DNA of 64,000 nt from Brevibacillus choshinensis (lineage in GTDB: Bacteria; Bacillota; Bacilli; Brevibacillales; Brevibacillaceae): assembly GCF_001420695.1 (NCBI RefSeq), contig NZ_LJJB01000013.1, positions 1,329,001-1,393,000 on the forward strand, written 5' to 3'. Under the pieces are notes generated by a model. That model saw nothing but the letters and a program-made list of their open reading frames with translations. It did no database searches and was not told the DNA's origin. The position numbers and the translations under genes were made by a program. Positions 25,086-33,957 of this stretch are shown here, in pieces; the stretch's first letter is position 1, and each line of letters starts with the position of its first letter.

Positions 25086-25400
25086 TTAGCCAATCAGTTT
25101 GAGCCCCGCCACTGACACGATGACGAGTGCGATGCAAGCGATGCGCAGTGTATCACGCGGTTCTCCGTACACGAGCATCCCTACCAACGCACTACCGACA
25201 GTTCCAATCCCAGTCCACACGGCATAGGCTGTCCCCATCGCGATCTCTTTCATCGAAATCGTGAGCAGAATAAAGCTGAGCGTGAAGCCGCCGATCAGTA
25301 CCGCGTAAGAGCGCAGCGACGGCTTTTGGTTGACCTGTGTAATCCCCATGACCCCAACTACTTCAAAGCAGCCGGCCAAAATCAATGATATCCATGTCAT
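25086..25400 (-). CDS. ykkD: SMR family guanidinium exporter subunit (YkkD-like)
   Basis: Four-helix small multidrug resistance protein of 104 residues with the conserved membrane glutamate in [13 protein letters not shown] and the helix-3 motif [17 protein letters not shown]. It overlaps the upstream SMR gene by 4 bases. The pair sits behind a guanidine-I riboswitch, as ykkCD does in B. subtilis, so guanidinium export as a heteromer is the best call. Drug efflux alone is less likely. Confidence 0.88.
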   Translation of the reverse strand: MTWISLILAGCFEVVGVMGITQVNQKPSLRSYAVLIGGFTLSFILLTISMKEIAMGTAYAVWTGIGTVGSALVGMLVYGEPRDTLRIACIALVIVSVAGLKLIG

Positions 25401-25750
25401 GCCGCTTCACCTTCCTTCCGCGGATGATCCTCGTGTTCGGGTGTCACCAGTTTCAACCCGATGATCCCCACCAGCAACAATGCGATCAATCCGACCTTTG
25501 CCCAGCTGAATGGTTCGCCGAACAAGACCATCTCACTGATGACCGTACCTGCTGTCCCCAACCCTACGAACACCGCATAGACCGTACTTGTGGGCAATTT
25601 CTTCCCTGAGTAAATCAGTACGGCAAAGCTAACCACAAGGGCGATAACCGTTACGGCCCACGTCAGCAAACTGTCTGCATGCTTGAGCCCGGCAACCCAG
25701 ACGACCTCAAATACACCTGCGACAACGACAAGAAGCCAATTTTTTCCCAT
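25397..25750 (-). CDS. ykkC: SMR family guanidinium exporter subunit (YkkC-like)
   Basis: SMR protein of 117 residues with four helices, the coupling glutamate in [15 protein letters not shown], helix-3 [18 protein letters not shown] and a charged C-terminal tail ([14 protein letters not shown]). Start ATG 25750 is where homologues begin; the open frame extends to 25945 but overlaps the riboswitch. Together with the overlapping downstream gene it forms a two-subunit exporter under guanidine control. Confidence 0.88.
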   Translation of the reverse strand: MGKNWLLVVVAGVFEVVWVAGLKHADSLLTWAVTVIALVVSFAVLIYSGKKLPTSTVYAVFVGLGTAGTVISEMVLFGEPFSWAKVGLIALLLVGIIGLKLVTPEHEDHPRKEGEAA

Positions 25751-25834
25751 AGCGACATGCTCTCCCCTCTGTACCCGTATCATTCCCCTACACATCAGGT
25801 CAGGTTCATCGAAAAAGAAACTGCTTTTTCCACG

Positions 25835-25965
25835 CAAAAAAAGCCTCGGTCGAATACCAACTCGATATTCTCCCGGGCTTTTATCCCTCCGTGTACACGG
25901 CATTGCCGTGGGTTTTCTCTCGGTCCAGACCGGAGCTTTTCGCATCCGCGGAACCCTAGAAAACT
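25835..25965 (-). promoter_or_regulatory. Guanidine-I riboswitch (ykkC class) with terminator
   Basis: On the minus strand the conserved ykkC motif segments occur in order: TCTAGGGTTCCG, GGTCTGGACCGAGAGAAAA, CACGGAGGGATAAAAGCCC and GGGAGA. The 3' part, AAGCC...GGCTTTTTTT, forms the terminator that ligand binding should disrupt. It precedes the two SMR genes. Confidence 0.93.
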
Positions 25966-26053
25966 CTGGGTATGAAGTTAGGTGTCTTTGTTTTGATTCA
26001 CTCTAATTTATCACAAAACTTTCTCCGGCTCAATGGCTGTTCTTGGATCCTGT

Positions 26054-27382
26054 CTAGAAAAAGGACAATCCGACGGCAAAGATAATACCGGAGACCAAGA
26101 GCGTAGTCACGCAATACCCCATGATGTCACGCACTCCGAGTCCAGCAATAGCGAGTGCGGGTAAAGCCCAGAACGGCTGAGCCATGTTCATCCATGCTTC
26201 CCCGTAGGCGATCGCCATCGCTGCGATCCCTGCATCTACCCCAAGCTGCTGCGCCGCTGGCATGATGAATGGACCTTGAACGACCCAGTGACCGCCACCG
26301 GAAGGCACGAAGAAGTTTACGAAACCGGAGCTGAGGAACGCGAGGAACGGGAATGTCTCAGGTGTGGAAATGGAGATGAAAGCGTTCGTCATCATTCCAC
26401 CCAATCCCGATTGTTCCATCATGCCTTGAATACCCGCGTAAAACGGGAATTGAATCAAGATTCCAGCTGTGCCCTTTGCCGCGTTTCCAACTGCTTTCAT
26501 ATAAGAGAGCGGTGTACCATGCAGAAGCAATCCCGTGACAAAGAAGAGCAGGTTGACTGTATTGATGTCTACTTTGAATCCTTTGTTCGCAAAGTAATAA
26601 ATCAAGTAAGAGAAGCCCAATGCACAAATGATGACAGTCAAAATCCGGCTGTTCTCCATCACTGTCGCAAACGTTTTCTCAGACGGTGCAGCCACCTCTG
26701 CTGTCGCAGCAACTTCCTCTTTTGCAAACAGCTGTGGATCAATTTCCACGACTTCCTTGCCCGTTGGCATCATCAAGCGCGTCATGATCGGCAGCGCGAT
26801 CAACAAAGCAATGGTAATGAACAGATTGTAGCCCGTGAAGATCGTATCGGTAAGTGGGATCAGACCAACTGATTTTTCCATTGGGTTACCTGCTGTGGCT
26901 GCTGTCAGTGGGACGGAGCCAGAAAGTCCCCCATGCCACGTCAAAAAGCCGATGTATGCACAAGCAATCAAAAAGCGATAGTCAGAACCAGGTACGCGCT
27001 TCGCTACCTCTTTGGCAAACAGTGCTCCTACAATCAATCCAAAACCCCAGTTGATCAGACAGGCTAGGGCAGAACCGAGCGTGACAAGAATGACACCCTG
27101 TACTGGTGTTTTGGCAATACCTGCAAGTCGAGTCAGGCTACGGCTTACGAGCGGTGAGCTGGCCAGTGCGTGACCTGTCACCAGTACGAGGGCCATTTGC
27201 ATGGCAAAGGCGAGCAGATTCCAGAAGCCACTTCCCCAGAATTGAACCATCTGAATCGGACCATGATCCGTAAAGATAAGACCACTAGCAAACAAAATGA
27301 TGGTGAGAATAAGGGCAAAGACAAACGGGTCTGGCAAAAACTTTTGAACCAAAGTCGAGAAGAAACGTGACAACGCTTTCAT
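26054..27382 (-). CDS. atoE: AtoE-like short-chain fatty acid transporter
   Basis: Polytopic permease of 442 residues with about 11-12 helices, of the short-chain fatty acid transporter family that includes E. coli AtoE. Marks: VQFWGSGFWNLLAFAMQMALVLVTGHALA, CLINWGFGLIVGALFAKEVAKR, and the C-terminal FFVPSGGGHWVVQGPF. AAGGAGGA precedes the ATG. A sigma-54 promoter and a palindrome lie upstream, and an NtrC/AtoC-type pair is next door, so uptake of acetoacetate or short fatty acids is probably induced by that system. No atoDA-type CoA-transferase genes are in the window. Confidence 0.88.
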   Translation of the reverse strand: MKALSRFFSTLVQKFLPDPFVFALILTIILFASGLIFTDHGPIQMVQFWGSGFWNLLAFAMQMALVLVTGHALASSPLVSRSLTRLAGIAKTPVQGVILVTLGSALACLINWGFGLIVGALFAKEVAKRVPGSDYRFLIACAYIGFLTWHGGLSGSVPLTAATAGNPMEKSVGLIPLTDTIFTGYNLFITIALLIALPIMTRLMMPTGKEVVEIDPQLFAKEEVAATAEVAAPSEKTFATVMENSRILTVIICALGFSYLIYYFANKGFKVDINTVNLLFFVTGLLLHGTPLSYMKAVGNAAKGTAGILIQFPFYAGIQGMMEQSGLGGMMTNAFISISTPETFPFLAFLSSGFVNFFVPSGGGHWVVQGPFIMPAAQQLGVDAGIAAMAIAYGEAWMNMAQPFWALPALAIAGLGVRDIMGYCVTTLLVSGIIFAVGLSFF

Positions 27383-27426
27383 GAAAGTCCTCCTTACTTG
27401 CTATGCGTTCTACCACTCCCCTCTAT

Positions 27427-27443
27427 TACAAGAATCGTACCAA
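27427..27443 (-). promoter_or_regulatory. Sigma-54 (-24/-12) promoter of atoE
   Basis: TTGGTACGATTCTTGTA on the minus strand matches the sigma-54 pattern TTGGCACG-N4-TTGCA, with GG and the downstream G at the required 12-base distance. The C of -12 GC is T here. It is about 45-60 bases before the atoE start. Confidence 0.7.
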
Positions 27444-27462
27444 CTGCTTTTTTCTTCGTAAA

Positions 27463-27472
27463 ATGGCGCCAT
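27463..27472. promoter_or_regulatory. Candidate enhancer palindrome
   Basis: Perfect palindrome ATGGCGCCAT about 20 bases upstream of the -24 element, flanked by weaker symmetric A/T sequence. It could bind the adjacent activator. It is closer to the promoter than most sigma-54 enhancers. Confidence 0.4.
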
Positions 27473-27502
27473 CTATAGGTTTTACAGAAGATGGAAATCA
27501 AA

Positions 27503-27547
27503 AAAGTGTGTAAAAAGTAAACCTTCCGCCTACTTTTTACACACTTT
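27503..27547 (-). terminator. Terminator of the AtoSC-like operon
   Basis: Seventeen-base arms AAAGTGTGTAAAAAGTA (27503-27519) / TACTTTTTACACACTTT (27531-27547), with further T residues on the minus strand. Confidence 0.88.
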
Positions 27548-27551
27548 GCTT

Positions 27552-28946
27552 TTATTCTTCTGACACGTCTATTACATACATATCCATTTTGTACAACAGC
27601 GCACTGCGTGAGATTCCTAGCCGCTTGGCAGTTCGTAGCCTGTTTCCTTTTTCTCGCTGCAAGGCTCGTGTAATCGCTTCTTTCTCGACTTCCTGTACGA
27701 TGTCCTTCATGGAACGATCCTCATAACGAATACCGAGCTTTTCCGCTTCCGTTTGTGTCTCCAGTCTGGATTCCTCCAGATGCGCTTGAACATGCTCCGG
27801 TAGGATGGCTGGCCCGCTCGCAAGCACAACTGCTCGCTCGATCGTATTTTCGAGCTGCCTCACATTTCCTGGCCAGGGATACGCATTCAGTACTTCCACG
27901 GCAGCAGGTGACAAATAGCAGCCTTCTTTACCCGTCTCACGGCCATACTTGATTAAAAAGTGACGAATCAAAAGGGGGATGTCCTCTTTGCGATCGCGTA
28001 GTGGCGGCATTAGAATAGGAACGACATTTAGACGATAGTATAAATCTTCTCGGAACAATTCTTGACGGATTCTTTCTCGCAAGTCGCGGTTGGTGGCAGC
28101 AATGATGCGAACATCTACAGGTATGGGCTCCACTCCTCCGAGCCTGACCAGCGTTCGCTCCTGTAATACACGCAGCAGCTTCACCTGCAGAGAGGGAGTG
28201 AGCTCTCCTACTTCATCGAGAAACAGCGTCCCTCCATTGGCCGCTTCAAACAGTCCTTGCTTGCGGACGACGGCTCCCGTAAACGCCCCTTTTTCGTATC
28301 CGAACAGCTCGCTCTCCAGCAGTTTCTCCGGGATGGCCCCACAATTCACAGGAATCAGAGGCTGGTCTGCTCTCGGACTATTGGTATGGATCGCCCTCGC
28401 GATCAGCTCCTTGCCCGTACCACTTTCCCCTTGGATCAGCACAGTCGCTTTGGACATGCTCACCTTGCCTACCAGCTTGTACACTTCCTGCATGGCTAGG
28501 CTCAATCCTACCAGAAACCCAGGGCTGTCCGCCCTTTCTTCTGGAGATGGGCGCATGCTTCCATCCTCTTCGCTCGTTTCAGGCTGGTGCATGGCTTTGG
28601 CGACTACCTGCTTGACCTGTGTGAGATCAAACGGCTTTTGCACATAATCGTAAGCCCCCAATCGCATCGCTTCCATCACGTCATTGGCAGACCCGTAGGC
28701 AGTCATCATAACCACGCTAGGACTCGGTCCCTTCCTCTGCTTTAATCGGCGAAGCGTCTCCATGCCGTCCAATTCCGGCATACGTAAGTCCAGAAGCATG
28801 ACCTCTGGCTGATACACCTCCATCTGCTCCAGCGCCTCTACTCCGCTCGCCGCCTCTTTCGTATCGTAGCCTGCCTTGCGTAAGCTCGTGGACAAGGCTT
28901 TTCTCACATTGGCTTCATCATCCACCAACAGGATTCGTCTCTTCAT
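27552..28946 (-). CDS. Sigma-54-dependent response regulator (AtoC/NtrC type)
   Basis: 464 residues in three domains. Receiver 1-120 has the acceptor Asp in MLLDLRMPELDG. The AAA+ domain (about 145-380) carries Walker A GESGTGKE, the sigma-54 contact loop GAFTGA and FLDEVGELT. A Fis-type helix-turn-helix ends the protein (GNRLRTAKRLGISRSALLYK). ATG 28946 is chosen because GGGAGGAGG precedes it. It overlaps the kinase gene by 4 bases. It probably activates atoE transcription. Confidence 0.92.
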   Translation of the reverse strand: MKRRILLVDDEANVRKALSTSLRKAGYDTKEAASGVEALEQMEVYQPEVMLLDLRMPELDGMETLRRLKQRKGPSPSVVMMTAYGSANDVMEAMRLGAYDYVQKPFDLTQVKQVVAKAMHQPETSEEDGSMRPSPEERADSPGFLVGLSLAMQEVYKLVGKVSMSKATVLIQGESGTGKELIARAIHTNSPRADQPLIPVNCGAIPEKLLESELFGYEKGAFTGAVVRKQGLFEAANGGTLFLDEVGELTPSLQVKLLRVLQERTLVRLGGVEPIPVDVRIIAATNRDLRERIRQELFREDLYYRLNVVPILMPPLRDRKEDIPLLIRHFLIKYGRETGKEGCYLSPAAVEVLNAYPWPGNVRQLENTIERAVVLASGPAILPEHVQAHLEESRLETQTEAEKLGIRYEDRSMKDIVQEVEKEAITRALQREKGNRLRTAKRLGISRSALLYKMDMYVIDVSEE

Positions 28947-30769
28947 CTCTCTACCTCCTCCCATCTGCCCGGCAACGCCACTGTAAACTGGACACCACTC
29001 GGTACGTTTTGCGCGGTGATATAGCCGCCAAAGGCGTGTACGATTCGTTGGGAAATAGCCAGTCCCAGGCCAGTGCCGGAAGGTTTTGTCGTATAAAACG
29101 GTTCAAACACGGACAGCAAGTGTTCTTCAGCTATGTGATGACCTTCATTGGTTACGTGGACGCATGCGTACTCACCGTCTTTTTCCATTCGAATCTGCAC
29201 GATTCCCCCATTTGGCATCGCCTGGATCGCATTCATCAGGATATTCAGGAACACCTGCTTCAACAAATCCGGAGAAGCCAGAACATAGGGTGCATGATCC
29301 CCAAAGCATCGTTCTACCTGTATACCTTTTCCGGTTGCCCCCCGTTCAACCAGCATCACTGTCTGGTTGATCACATCCCATACGTGAATATGAACATTGG
29401 CCGATTCATCTGGTCGAGAGAAAAGCAGGAGCTCGTCAGCAAAACGATTCAGCCGCTCTACTTCCTCCACGATGATTTCCGTATACTCTCGACTGTCATG
29501 CTCTTCCGGCAATTCTTCCTCTATGATTTGGGCAAAGGCTTTGATGGATGTGAGCGGATTTCGCACTTCATGGGCGATACTGGCCGCCCATTCGCCAATC
29601 GCAGCCAAACGTTCCGCCTGTGCCAGCCTCATCTCCATCCGCTTCCATTGTGTTCGCTCATCCAGAACCACAATGGCTCCGAGTACTTGGTCTGTCGGGC
29701 TGACCCAGATGGAGGTTCCTACCTTTACGTAGCGTAGTCCCATTTCCGCGTGTTGAAATTCCCACTCCGCATCTCGGATCGTTCTGCCATACGTCAATGT
29801 CTCTGACAACAGCTCCACAAATGGCTTGCTTTGGGCAAACACATCCGTGTACGCTTTTCCCATGACCTGTACTGCTGATAAACCGGTCACTTTCGTCGCT
29901 GCCTCATTCCACGATGTGATATTCCCTTTCCCATCCAGTGCAAGAACCCCGCTATCCATGCTTTGCATGATCGTTTCCGTATGAGTCCGACTTACCTGCA
30001 GCTCTCCTGCCATTTTGTTGATCGCCTCTGATATTTCTCCTGGCTCCCCCTCCAATCGCCTCATTCGAAATGACAAATCCAGACTGAGCTTTCTCAATCC
30101 AGCTTTGATTTCTTCCAGAAGCGCTTCCAACCGATGAACCATCAACCCACTCGCCACTGCTGCGATCAAGCAGCCGATGCCAGAAATCGCATAGATACTC
30201 CTGCGCATTCCAGCCAACTGCACATCAATATTACTCATCAGCTCATTGGCCCATGTATAGCCAATCATTTTTCCATTTCTTTGGAGAGGATACATCGCAT
30301 TCATGATATTGCCCCTGACCTGCTCTCCGATGGCGATTTCCGGCTTTCCGCTCTCCATCACCAACCGTCCGAAATGAGCTCGAGAAATCGATTCACCTAC
30401 GTGAAACTTCATCTCTTGGCTTGGTCCGTATGTAACGATCGCATCCAGATCTGCCGCATAATACCCGACTCCGATGCCAGGATGCTCGGAGGCAATTCGA
30501 TCTGTAAGCGGTTGCAACGCTTGGTTGATATATTCAATTTTTTGTTCGCGCGATGCCTCTTGCACGCCGAGCTTTTTGGTCAGATCGTCATAATCTTTTG
30601 GCAGAGCAATGTCCAGCTGTTGGGTAATGGCGATCAGCTTTTGCTTTTTTTCTTCCAGCAGCGCTTGTTCGGCCGCATGCAGCAGGACCATCCCCGTAAT
30701 CAAAATGGGCAGGATCGTCACTGCAACGACAGAGGCTATCAGACGAATCCGATAAAAATAAGCTTTCAA
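28943..30769 (-). CDS. Membrane sensor histidine kinase (AtoS/NtrB type)
   Basis: 608 residues: membrane helix near 12-32, extracytoplasmic sensor about 35-185, second helix about 190-212, linker, PAS domain about 262-375 (TETIMQSMDSGVLALDGKGN), HisKA with SIAHEVRNPLTSIKAF carrying the phosphorylated His, and an HATPase domain with N-box ILMNAIQAMPNGG and GTGLGLAIS. Start is TTG with GAGGAA 8 bases before. Operon with the downstream response regulator. Likely signal: a short-chain acid outside the cell, inferred from the atoE neighbour. Confidence 0.92.
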   Translation of the reverse strand: MKAYFYRIRLIASVVAVTILPILITGMVLLHAAEQALLEEKKQKLIAITQQLDIALPKDYDDLTKKLGVQEASREQKIEYINQALQPLTDRIASEHPGIGVGYYAADLDAIVTYGPSQEMKFHVGESISRAHFGRLVMESGKPEIAIGEQVRGNIMNAMYPLQRNGKMIGYTWANELMSNIDVQLAGMRRSIYAISGIGCLIAAVASGLMVHRLEALLEEIKAGLRKLSLDLSFRMRRLEGEPGEISEAINKMAGELQVSRTHTETIMQSMDSGVLALDGKGNITSWNEAATKVTGLSAVQVMGKAYTDVFAQSKPFVELLSETLTYGRTIRDAEWEFQHAEMGLRYVKVGTSIWVSPTDQVLGAIVVLDERTQWKRMEMRLAQAERLAAIGEWAASIAHEVRNPLTSIKAFAQIIEEELPEEHDSREYTEIIVEEVERLNRFADELLLFSRPDESANVHIHVWDVINQTVMLVERGATGKGIQVERCFGDHAPYVLASPDLLKQVFLNILMNAIQAMPNGGIVQIRMEKDGEYACVHVTNEGHHIAEEHLLSVFEPFYTTKPSGTGLGLAISQRIVHAFGGYITAQNVPSGVQFTVALPGRWEEVER

Positions 30770-30909
30770 TAGTCATTCCTCGCTTTACAAATCCTCTTCT
30801 ATGTTATTCTAACATACAGAATCTACTCATTTTCTATAACAAAACGGTCATGACCGTTTTGTTTGACCACGAGCAGTCACATCCACTTTTATGAAAAAGG
30901 AGTATACTC

Positions 30910-31371
30910 ATGACCCATGTATTATTTGTGTGCCTAGGTAATATTTGTCGATCCCCCATGGCAGAAGCTGTCTTTCGTCACCTCGTCGAAGCCAAAGGCT
31001 TGTCCGGACAAATCTCGATTGACTCAGCAGGAATTGGCGGCTGGCATGCGGGAGAGCGACCACACGCGGGAACCCAGAAGATTTTGAAAGAAAAGGGCAT
31101 CGCTCACGATACATTGCGTGCCCGCCAAATTTCCCCAGATGATTTTGCTGCCTATGATTACGTCGTTTGCATGGACGAGGAAAATCTGTCTGCGTTGATG
31201 CGAATGGCTCCCTCTGGCAAAAAGGTGTACCGGCTGCTTGACTTTGCGACTGCCGCAAACGAGCAAAACGTGGAAGACCCGTATTACACCGGACGCTTTT
31301 CCTACGTGTATGATCTTGTGGAGGACGGCTGCAACGGGCTATTGGAGCATATCCAAGCAAAAAAGGGATAG
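30910..31371 (+). CDS. Low-molecular-weight protein tyrosine phosphatase
   Basis: Cytoplasmic phosphatase of 153 residues. The catalytic loop FVCLGNICRSPMAEAV gives C-x5-R-S near the N-terminus, and the general acid Asp lies in VEDPYYTGRF. Similar to B. subtilis YfkJ-type enzymes involved in stress resistance. AAAGGAG precedes the ATG. Single-gene unit ending in a bidirectional terminator. Confidence 0.93.
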   Translation: MTHVLFVCLGNICRSPMAEAVFRHLVEAKGLSGQISIDSAGIGGWHAGERPHAGTQKILKEKGIAHDTLRARQISPDDFAAYDYVVCMDEENLSALMRMAPSGKKVYRLLDFATAANEQNVEDPYYTGRFSYVYDLVEDGCNGLLEHIQAKKG

Positions 31372-31400
31372 CCACATCGTGGGCTATCCCTTTTGCTTTT
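31361..31400. terminator. Bidirectional terminator
   Basis: AAAAGGGATAGCC (31361-31373) / GGCTATCCCTTTT (31382-31394). The left arm overlaps the phosphatase stop. A/T tails on both sides serve the phosphatase gene and the convergent hydrolase gene. Confidence 0.88.
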
Positions 31401-31422
31401 TCTTTTCACATGGACTTGGCTA

Positions 31423-32232
31423 TCAAACCGCTACAATTTCTTGTTCCGTCTGCTCTCTCAGCCATTTTACGGTGCTACCAATCAACCGTTGATAGCTGTC
31501 TGCTGCCGAGAACGTATGATCACCACCGATGATGATCTCCGTCTCGCAACGGCCCCGTCTGCGTAGCCGAAGCTCGCGCTCATAATGGAACATGGCGTCC
31601 ACCGCGATCACGTCGTCACGATTGCCATGCAACACCAGTGCGTCACCTTCAAAATGCTTGGCTTGGCGCAAAGGAAGCGCACCATTCAACGATTGGAAAA
31701 AGCGATCCTGAAGCAAGTAACCGCGATGGGCTGTTCTACCGGTCAGTAATGCTTCCTGGTATTCTTTTTCGCCCACGATCCGTACGATGTCGTCATAGGG
31801 TCTGGCGACTGCCGCCCACAAAACGAGCGACTGAATGCGCTTTTCCTGGCTTGCGGTCAGCATGGAGACGGCACCACCCAGGCTGTGACCGATGAGGCTG
31901 ACGCGATCTGGATCGATGTTCTCCAACGCAAAAGCGTAATCGAGGACGTCACGGGTCTGGCTCAGCAGGACGTCCAGTCCACCTGCCCCGTAGTCACCAC
32001 CACTTTCCCCGCACCCGCCGTAGTCAAAACGCAGGACAGCAAAACCGTTGGAGGTCAGTTCTCTGGCTGCTTTGACAAACAGTCGGTCGACTCCAATACG
32101 ACTGCCGATGAATCCATGGCAGATGATGACGAGTGGATGTTTTTCACTTGCTTGGCTCGTCGATCCCTCAGGTTCATGCAGGGTTGCGGCCAAGGAAATG
32201 TCCCCGCTAGGAATTTGTAAAGTCCGTTCCAT
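31423..32232 (-). CDS. Alpha/beta hydrolase
   Basis: Protein of 269 residues with an alpha/beta hydrolase fold: oxyanion region ICHGFIGSRIG, nucleophile elbow GHSLGGAVS (Ser), Asp in GNRDDVIAVD and His in GGDHTFSAAD. These give a full Ser-Asp-His triad. Similar to cinnamoyl-ester or dipeptidyl-type esterases. I prefer ATG 32232, with GAGGTGA 6 bases upstream. Substrate unknown. Confidence 0.88.
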   Translation of the reverse strand: MERTLQIPSGDISLAATLHEPEGSTSQASEKHPLVIICHGFIGSRIGVDRLFVKAARELTSNGFAVLRFDYGGCGESGGDYGAGGLDVLLSQTRDVLDYAFALENIDPDRVSLIGHSLGGAVSMLTASQEKRIQSLVLWAAVARPYDDIVRIVGEKEYQEALLTGRTAHRGYLLQDRFFQSLNGALPLRQAKHFEGDALVLHGNRDDVIAVDAMFHYERELRLRRRGRCETEIIIGGDHTFSAADSYQRLIGSTVKWLREQTEQEIVAV

Positions 32233-32349
32233 TGAACTCACCTCATTTATTTTCAGTATTCCGAGTAGTTTACTTTGTTATTAGCATTATCTCCTTTGTT
32301 GCTTTGAATGTCAAGAACACGAACGGGATATATAGGGCCTAATTGAATG

Positions 32350-32517
32350 CTGTAGTGGTATGGCGGAAAAAGGAGAAAACGCTCTAGGTTAGTAGGGTCA
32401 CTTGCATGGGGGCATCCCTGCACGGCTCCGCTTCAAAAGCGGAACGGCGTCCAAAGTTGCCGCTTCCACGAAGTTATTTCAAAGGTGGACGCTCAAACGT
32501 GTTCCGCTTTTTTCACT
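32350..32517. repeat. Dispersed intergenic repeat, family 2, copy C
   Basis: Best match to copy A (1661-1830): CTGTAGTGG, GGAAAAAGGAGAAAACGCT, GGGGGCATCCCTG, GCGTCCAAAG, AAAGGTGGACG and CGTGTTCCGCTTTTTT occur in the same order and at similar spacing. GCGTCCA/TGGACGC can pair. Confidence 0.7.
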
Positions 32518-32564
32518 CCACCTCGGCCGTGACCCTAATACCTTCGCTTTTTTCTCCTTTTTCC
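32365..32564. repeat. 200-bp inverted-repeat element around copy C
   Basis: GGAAAAAGGAGAAAA at the left end and TTTTCTCCTTTTTCC at the right end are a perfect 15-bp terminal inverted repeat. Inside them TAGGGTCAC pairs with GTGACCCTA. A further single arm, GGAAAAAGGAGAA, lies at about 32658. MITE-like in shape; no transposase or clear target duplication seen. Confidence 0.7.
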
Positions 32565-32712
32565 TGGACAGCTGTTCTGGTTGAGCTGGCTTAGATCGCA
32601 CCTCGTCATGCTTCGCTGTCTTCCCCTTCCTTTCTGAACCGACCTCAGTGATAGGGCGGAAAAAGGAGAATACTGATCAAGTTAAAAATAATTTGATATA
32701 GACTGAAGAAAT

Positions 32713-32771
32713 AAAAAGTCAGCGGCAGCCACGGACTTTAAAATAAAGTCTTAGGCTGCCACTGACTTTTT
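32713..32771. terminator. Long hairpin/terminator after the cupin remnant
   Basis: AAAAAGTCAG...GGCAGCC pairs with GGCTGCC...CTGACTTTTT, with an inner ACTTTA/TAAAGT stem. A and T tails on both sides. Confidence 0.8.
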
Positions 32772-32802
32772 CGACTATCAAAACCGTTTCTTTTGAGTTG
32801 AA

Positions 32803-33081
32803 TCAGCTTTCTTTTAAATGGTTGTATGTTTCATCCGTTACGGGTTCCATCCATTCGGTTTCTCCCTTCTGGACATTTGTGCTTATCGCAATATGTGTAA
32901 ACCAACTATCAGGGGTAGCCCCATGCCAATGTTTCACATCCGGAGCGATCTTTACTACATCTCCTTCACGAAGCACCTGTACTGGTTTGCCTTCTTCCTG
33001 ATAATATCCTTTGCCACCCATAACAAGAAGAATCTGGCCACCCGCATGCTTATGAGGTCAGCCAGGGTAAAACGTCCCAGC
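32803..33081 (-). pseudogene. Cupin domain protein remnant, 5' truncated with internal stop
   Basis: Reading back from the stop, the frame shows a cupin core: PHKHAGGQILLV, GGKGYYQEEGKPV, LREGDVVKIAPDVKHWHG and WFTHIAIST. It is preceded by an in-frame TGA (33058-33060) and then AGTFYPG. The roughly 40 N-terminal residues expected in this single-domain cupin family are missing; the frame runs into the end of the methyltransferase gene. The 72-residue open part from 33021 lacks a ribosome site. A deletion joined the two genes and a nonsense change followed or preceded it. Confidence 0.75.
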
Positions 33082-33882
33082 CTACACAGGCTTCTTACAC
33101 TTGATAATCATCGTAGTCGGAACAACCTTTGCCTTTTCTAGTGAATACCAGCCGTTTACATGATGCTCCTGTATTTCGTCCGGCTTACAAACATCCTCCA
33201 CGACGTGCTCAATCTGAAAGCCGGCTTTGATCAGAGCATTGATATAGGAGCCGAGCTTGTATTGTTGCATAATGGCAGGCTGGCTCCATGCTTCGTGAAC
33301 ATAAGGGCCTTCTTCAAGGTACGACTTTTCAAGCGTCACCACACCCTCGTTACTCTTGATACGGTTATACAAGGGATGCTCTCAGCTAAAGATAAACGCA
33401 CCACCCTGCTTCAGATAGCGATGAACATTTGCCAGCGTTTTTTCTAGATTTGTCGTCCATCCGATGGCGAAAATCGAAAAGACAATGTCAAAATAATCTT
33501 GCGGCATTCCTGGATCGAGCTCCATGGGCGATTCGAATAATTTGGCTTGCGGATTTGCTTGGCTCAATAGTGTTTTCGCTGTCTCAATTTGTACGGAAGA
33601 CAGGTCGATCCCCCACAGCTCTCCCGCATGGCGCTGTTGCAAATACTGCAAGGAATGCCCACTCCCACAGCCCATCTCCAGCACTTTCAAATGAGTTACA
33701 TCCCCAAATAAATTCAGTTCGTCCTCTCTTGGTGCAAGTGGTCCATACTCGGGAAGAGGATTTCTCCCAAAAAATCGCGGAGCTGCTTCATCCCAGCTTT
33801 TCTTGTTCGTCATCAGCGTGTCTACATTCACGTTTCCAACCCCCATGGAAATTTTATGAACGTAACTTCTATAGACATCCAA
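33082..33882 (-). pseudogene. SAM-dependent methyltransferase split by an in-frame TGA
   Basis: A class I methyltransferase with motif I VLEMGCGSGHSLQYL, motif II-like WGIDLSSVQI and later DIVFSIFAIGW. After YLKQGGAFIFS the frame meets TGA (33382-33384), then continues without a shift as EHPLYNRIKSNEG to KCKKPV. Relatives usually have FSWEHP here, so a TGG tryptophan codon became TGA. Both halves are otherwise intact (166 and 96 residues). The upstream half keeps a good ribosome site (AGGGGA). Probably inactive unless read through. Confidence 0.8.
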
Positions 33883-33957
33883 ATTTCCCCTACTTGATTT
33901 TTGTTAATACAAAAAAGGACAGCGCATGCACGCTATCCCTTTCCTACTGATTATCGT

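Noticed and set aside
33058-33384. TGA codons as selenocysteine or reassigned Trp
   Set aside because: No SECIS-like hairpin was noticed, other Trp codons in the same genes are TGG, and TGA ends many intact genes in the window. Nonsense mutation is simpler.
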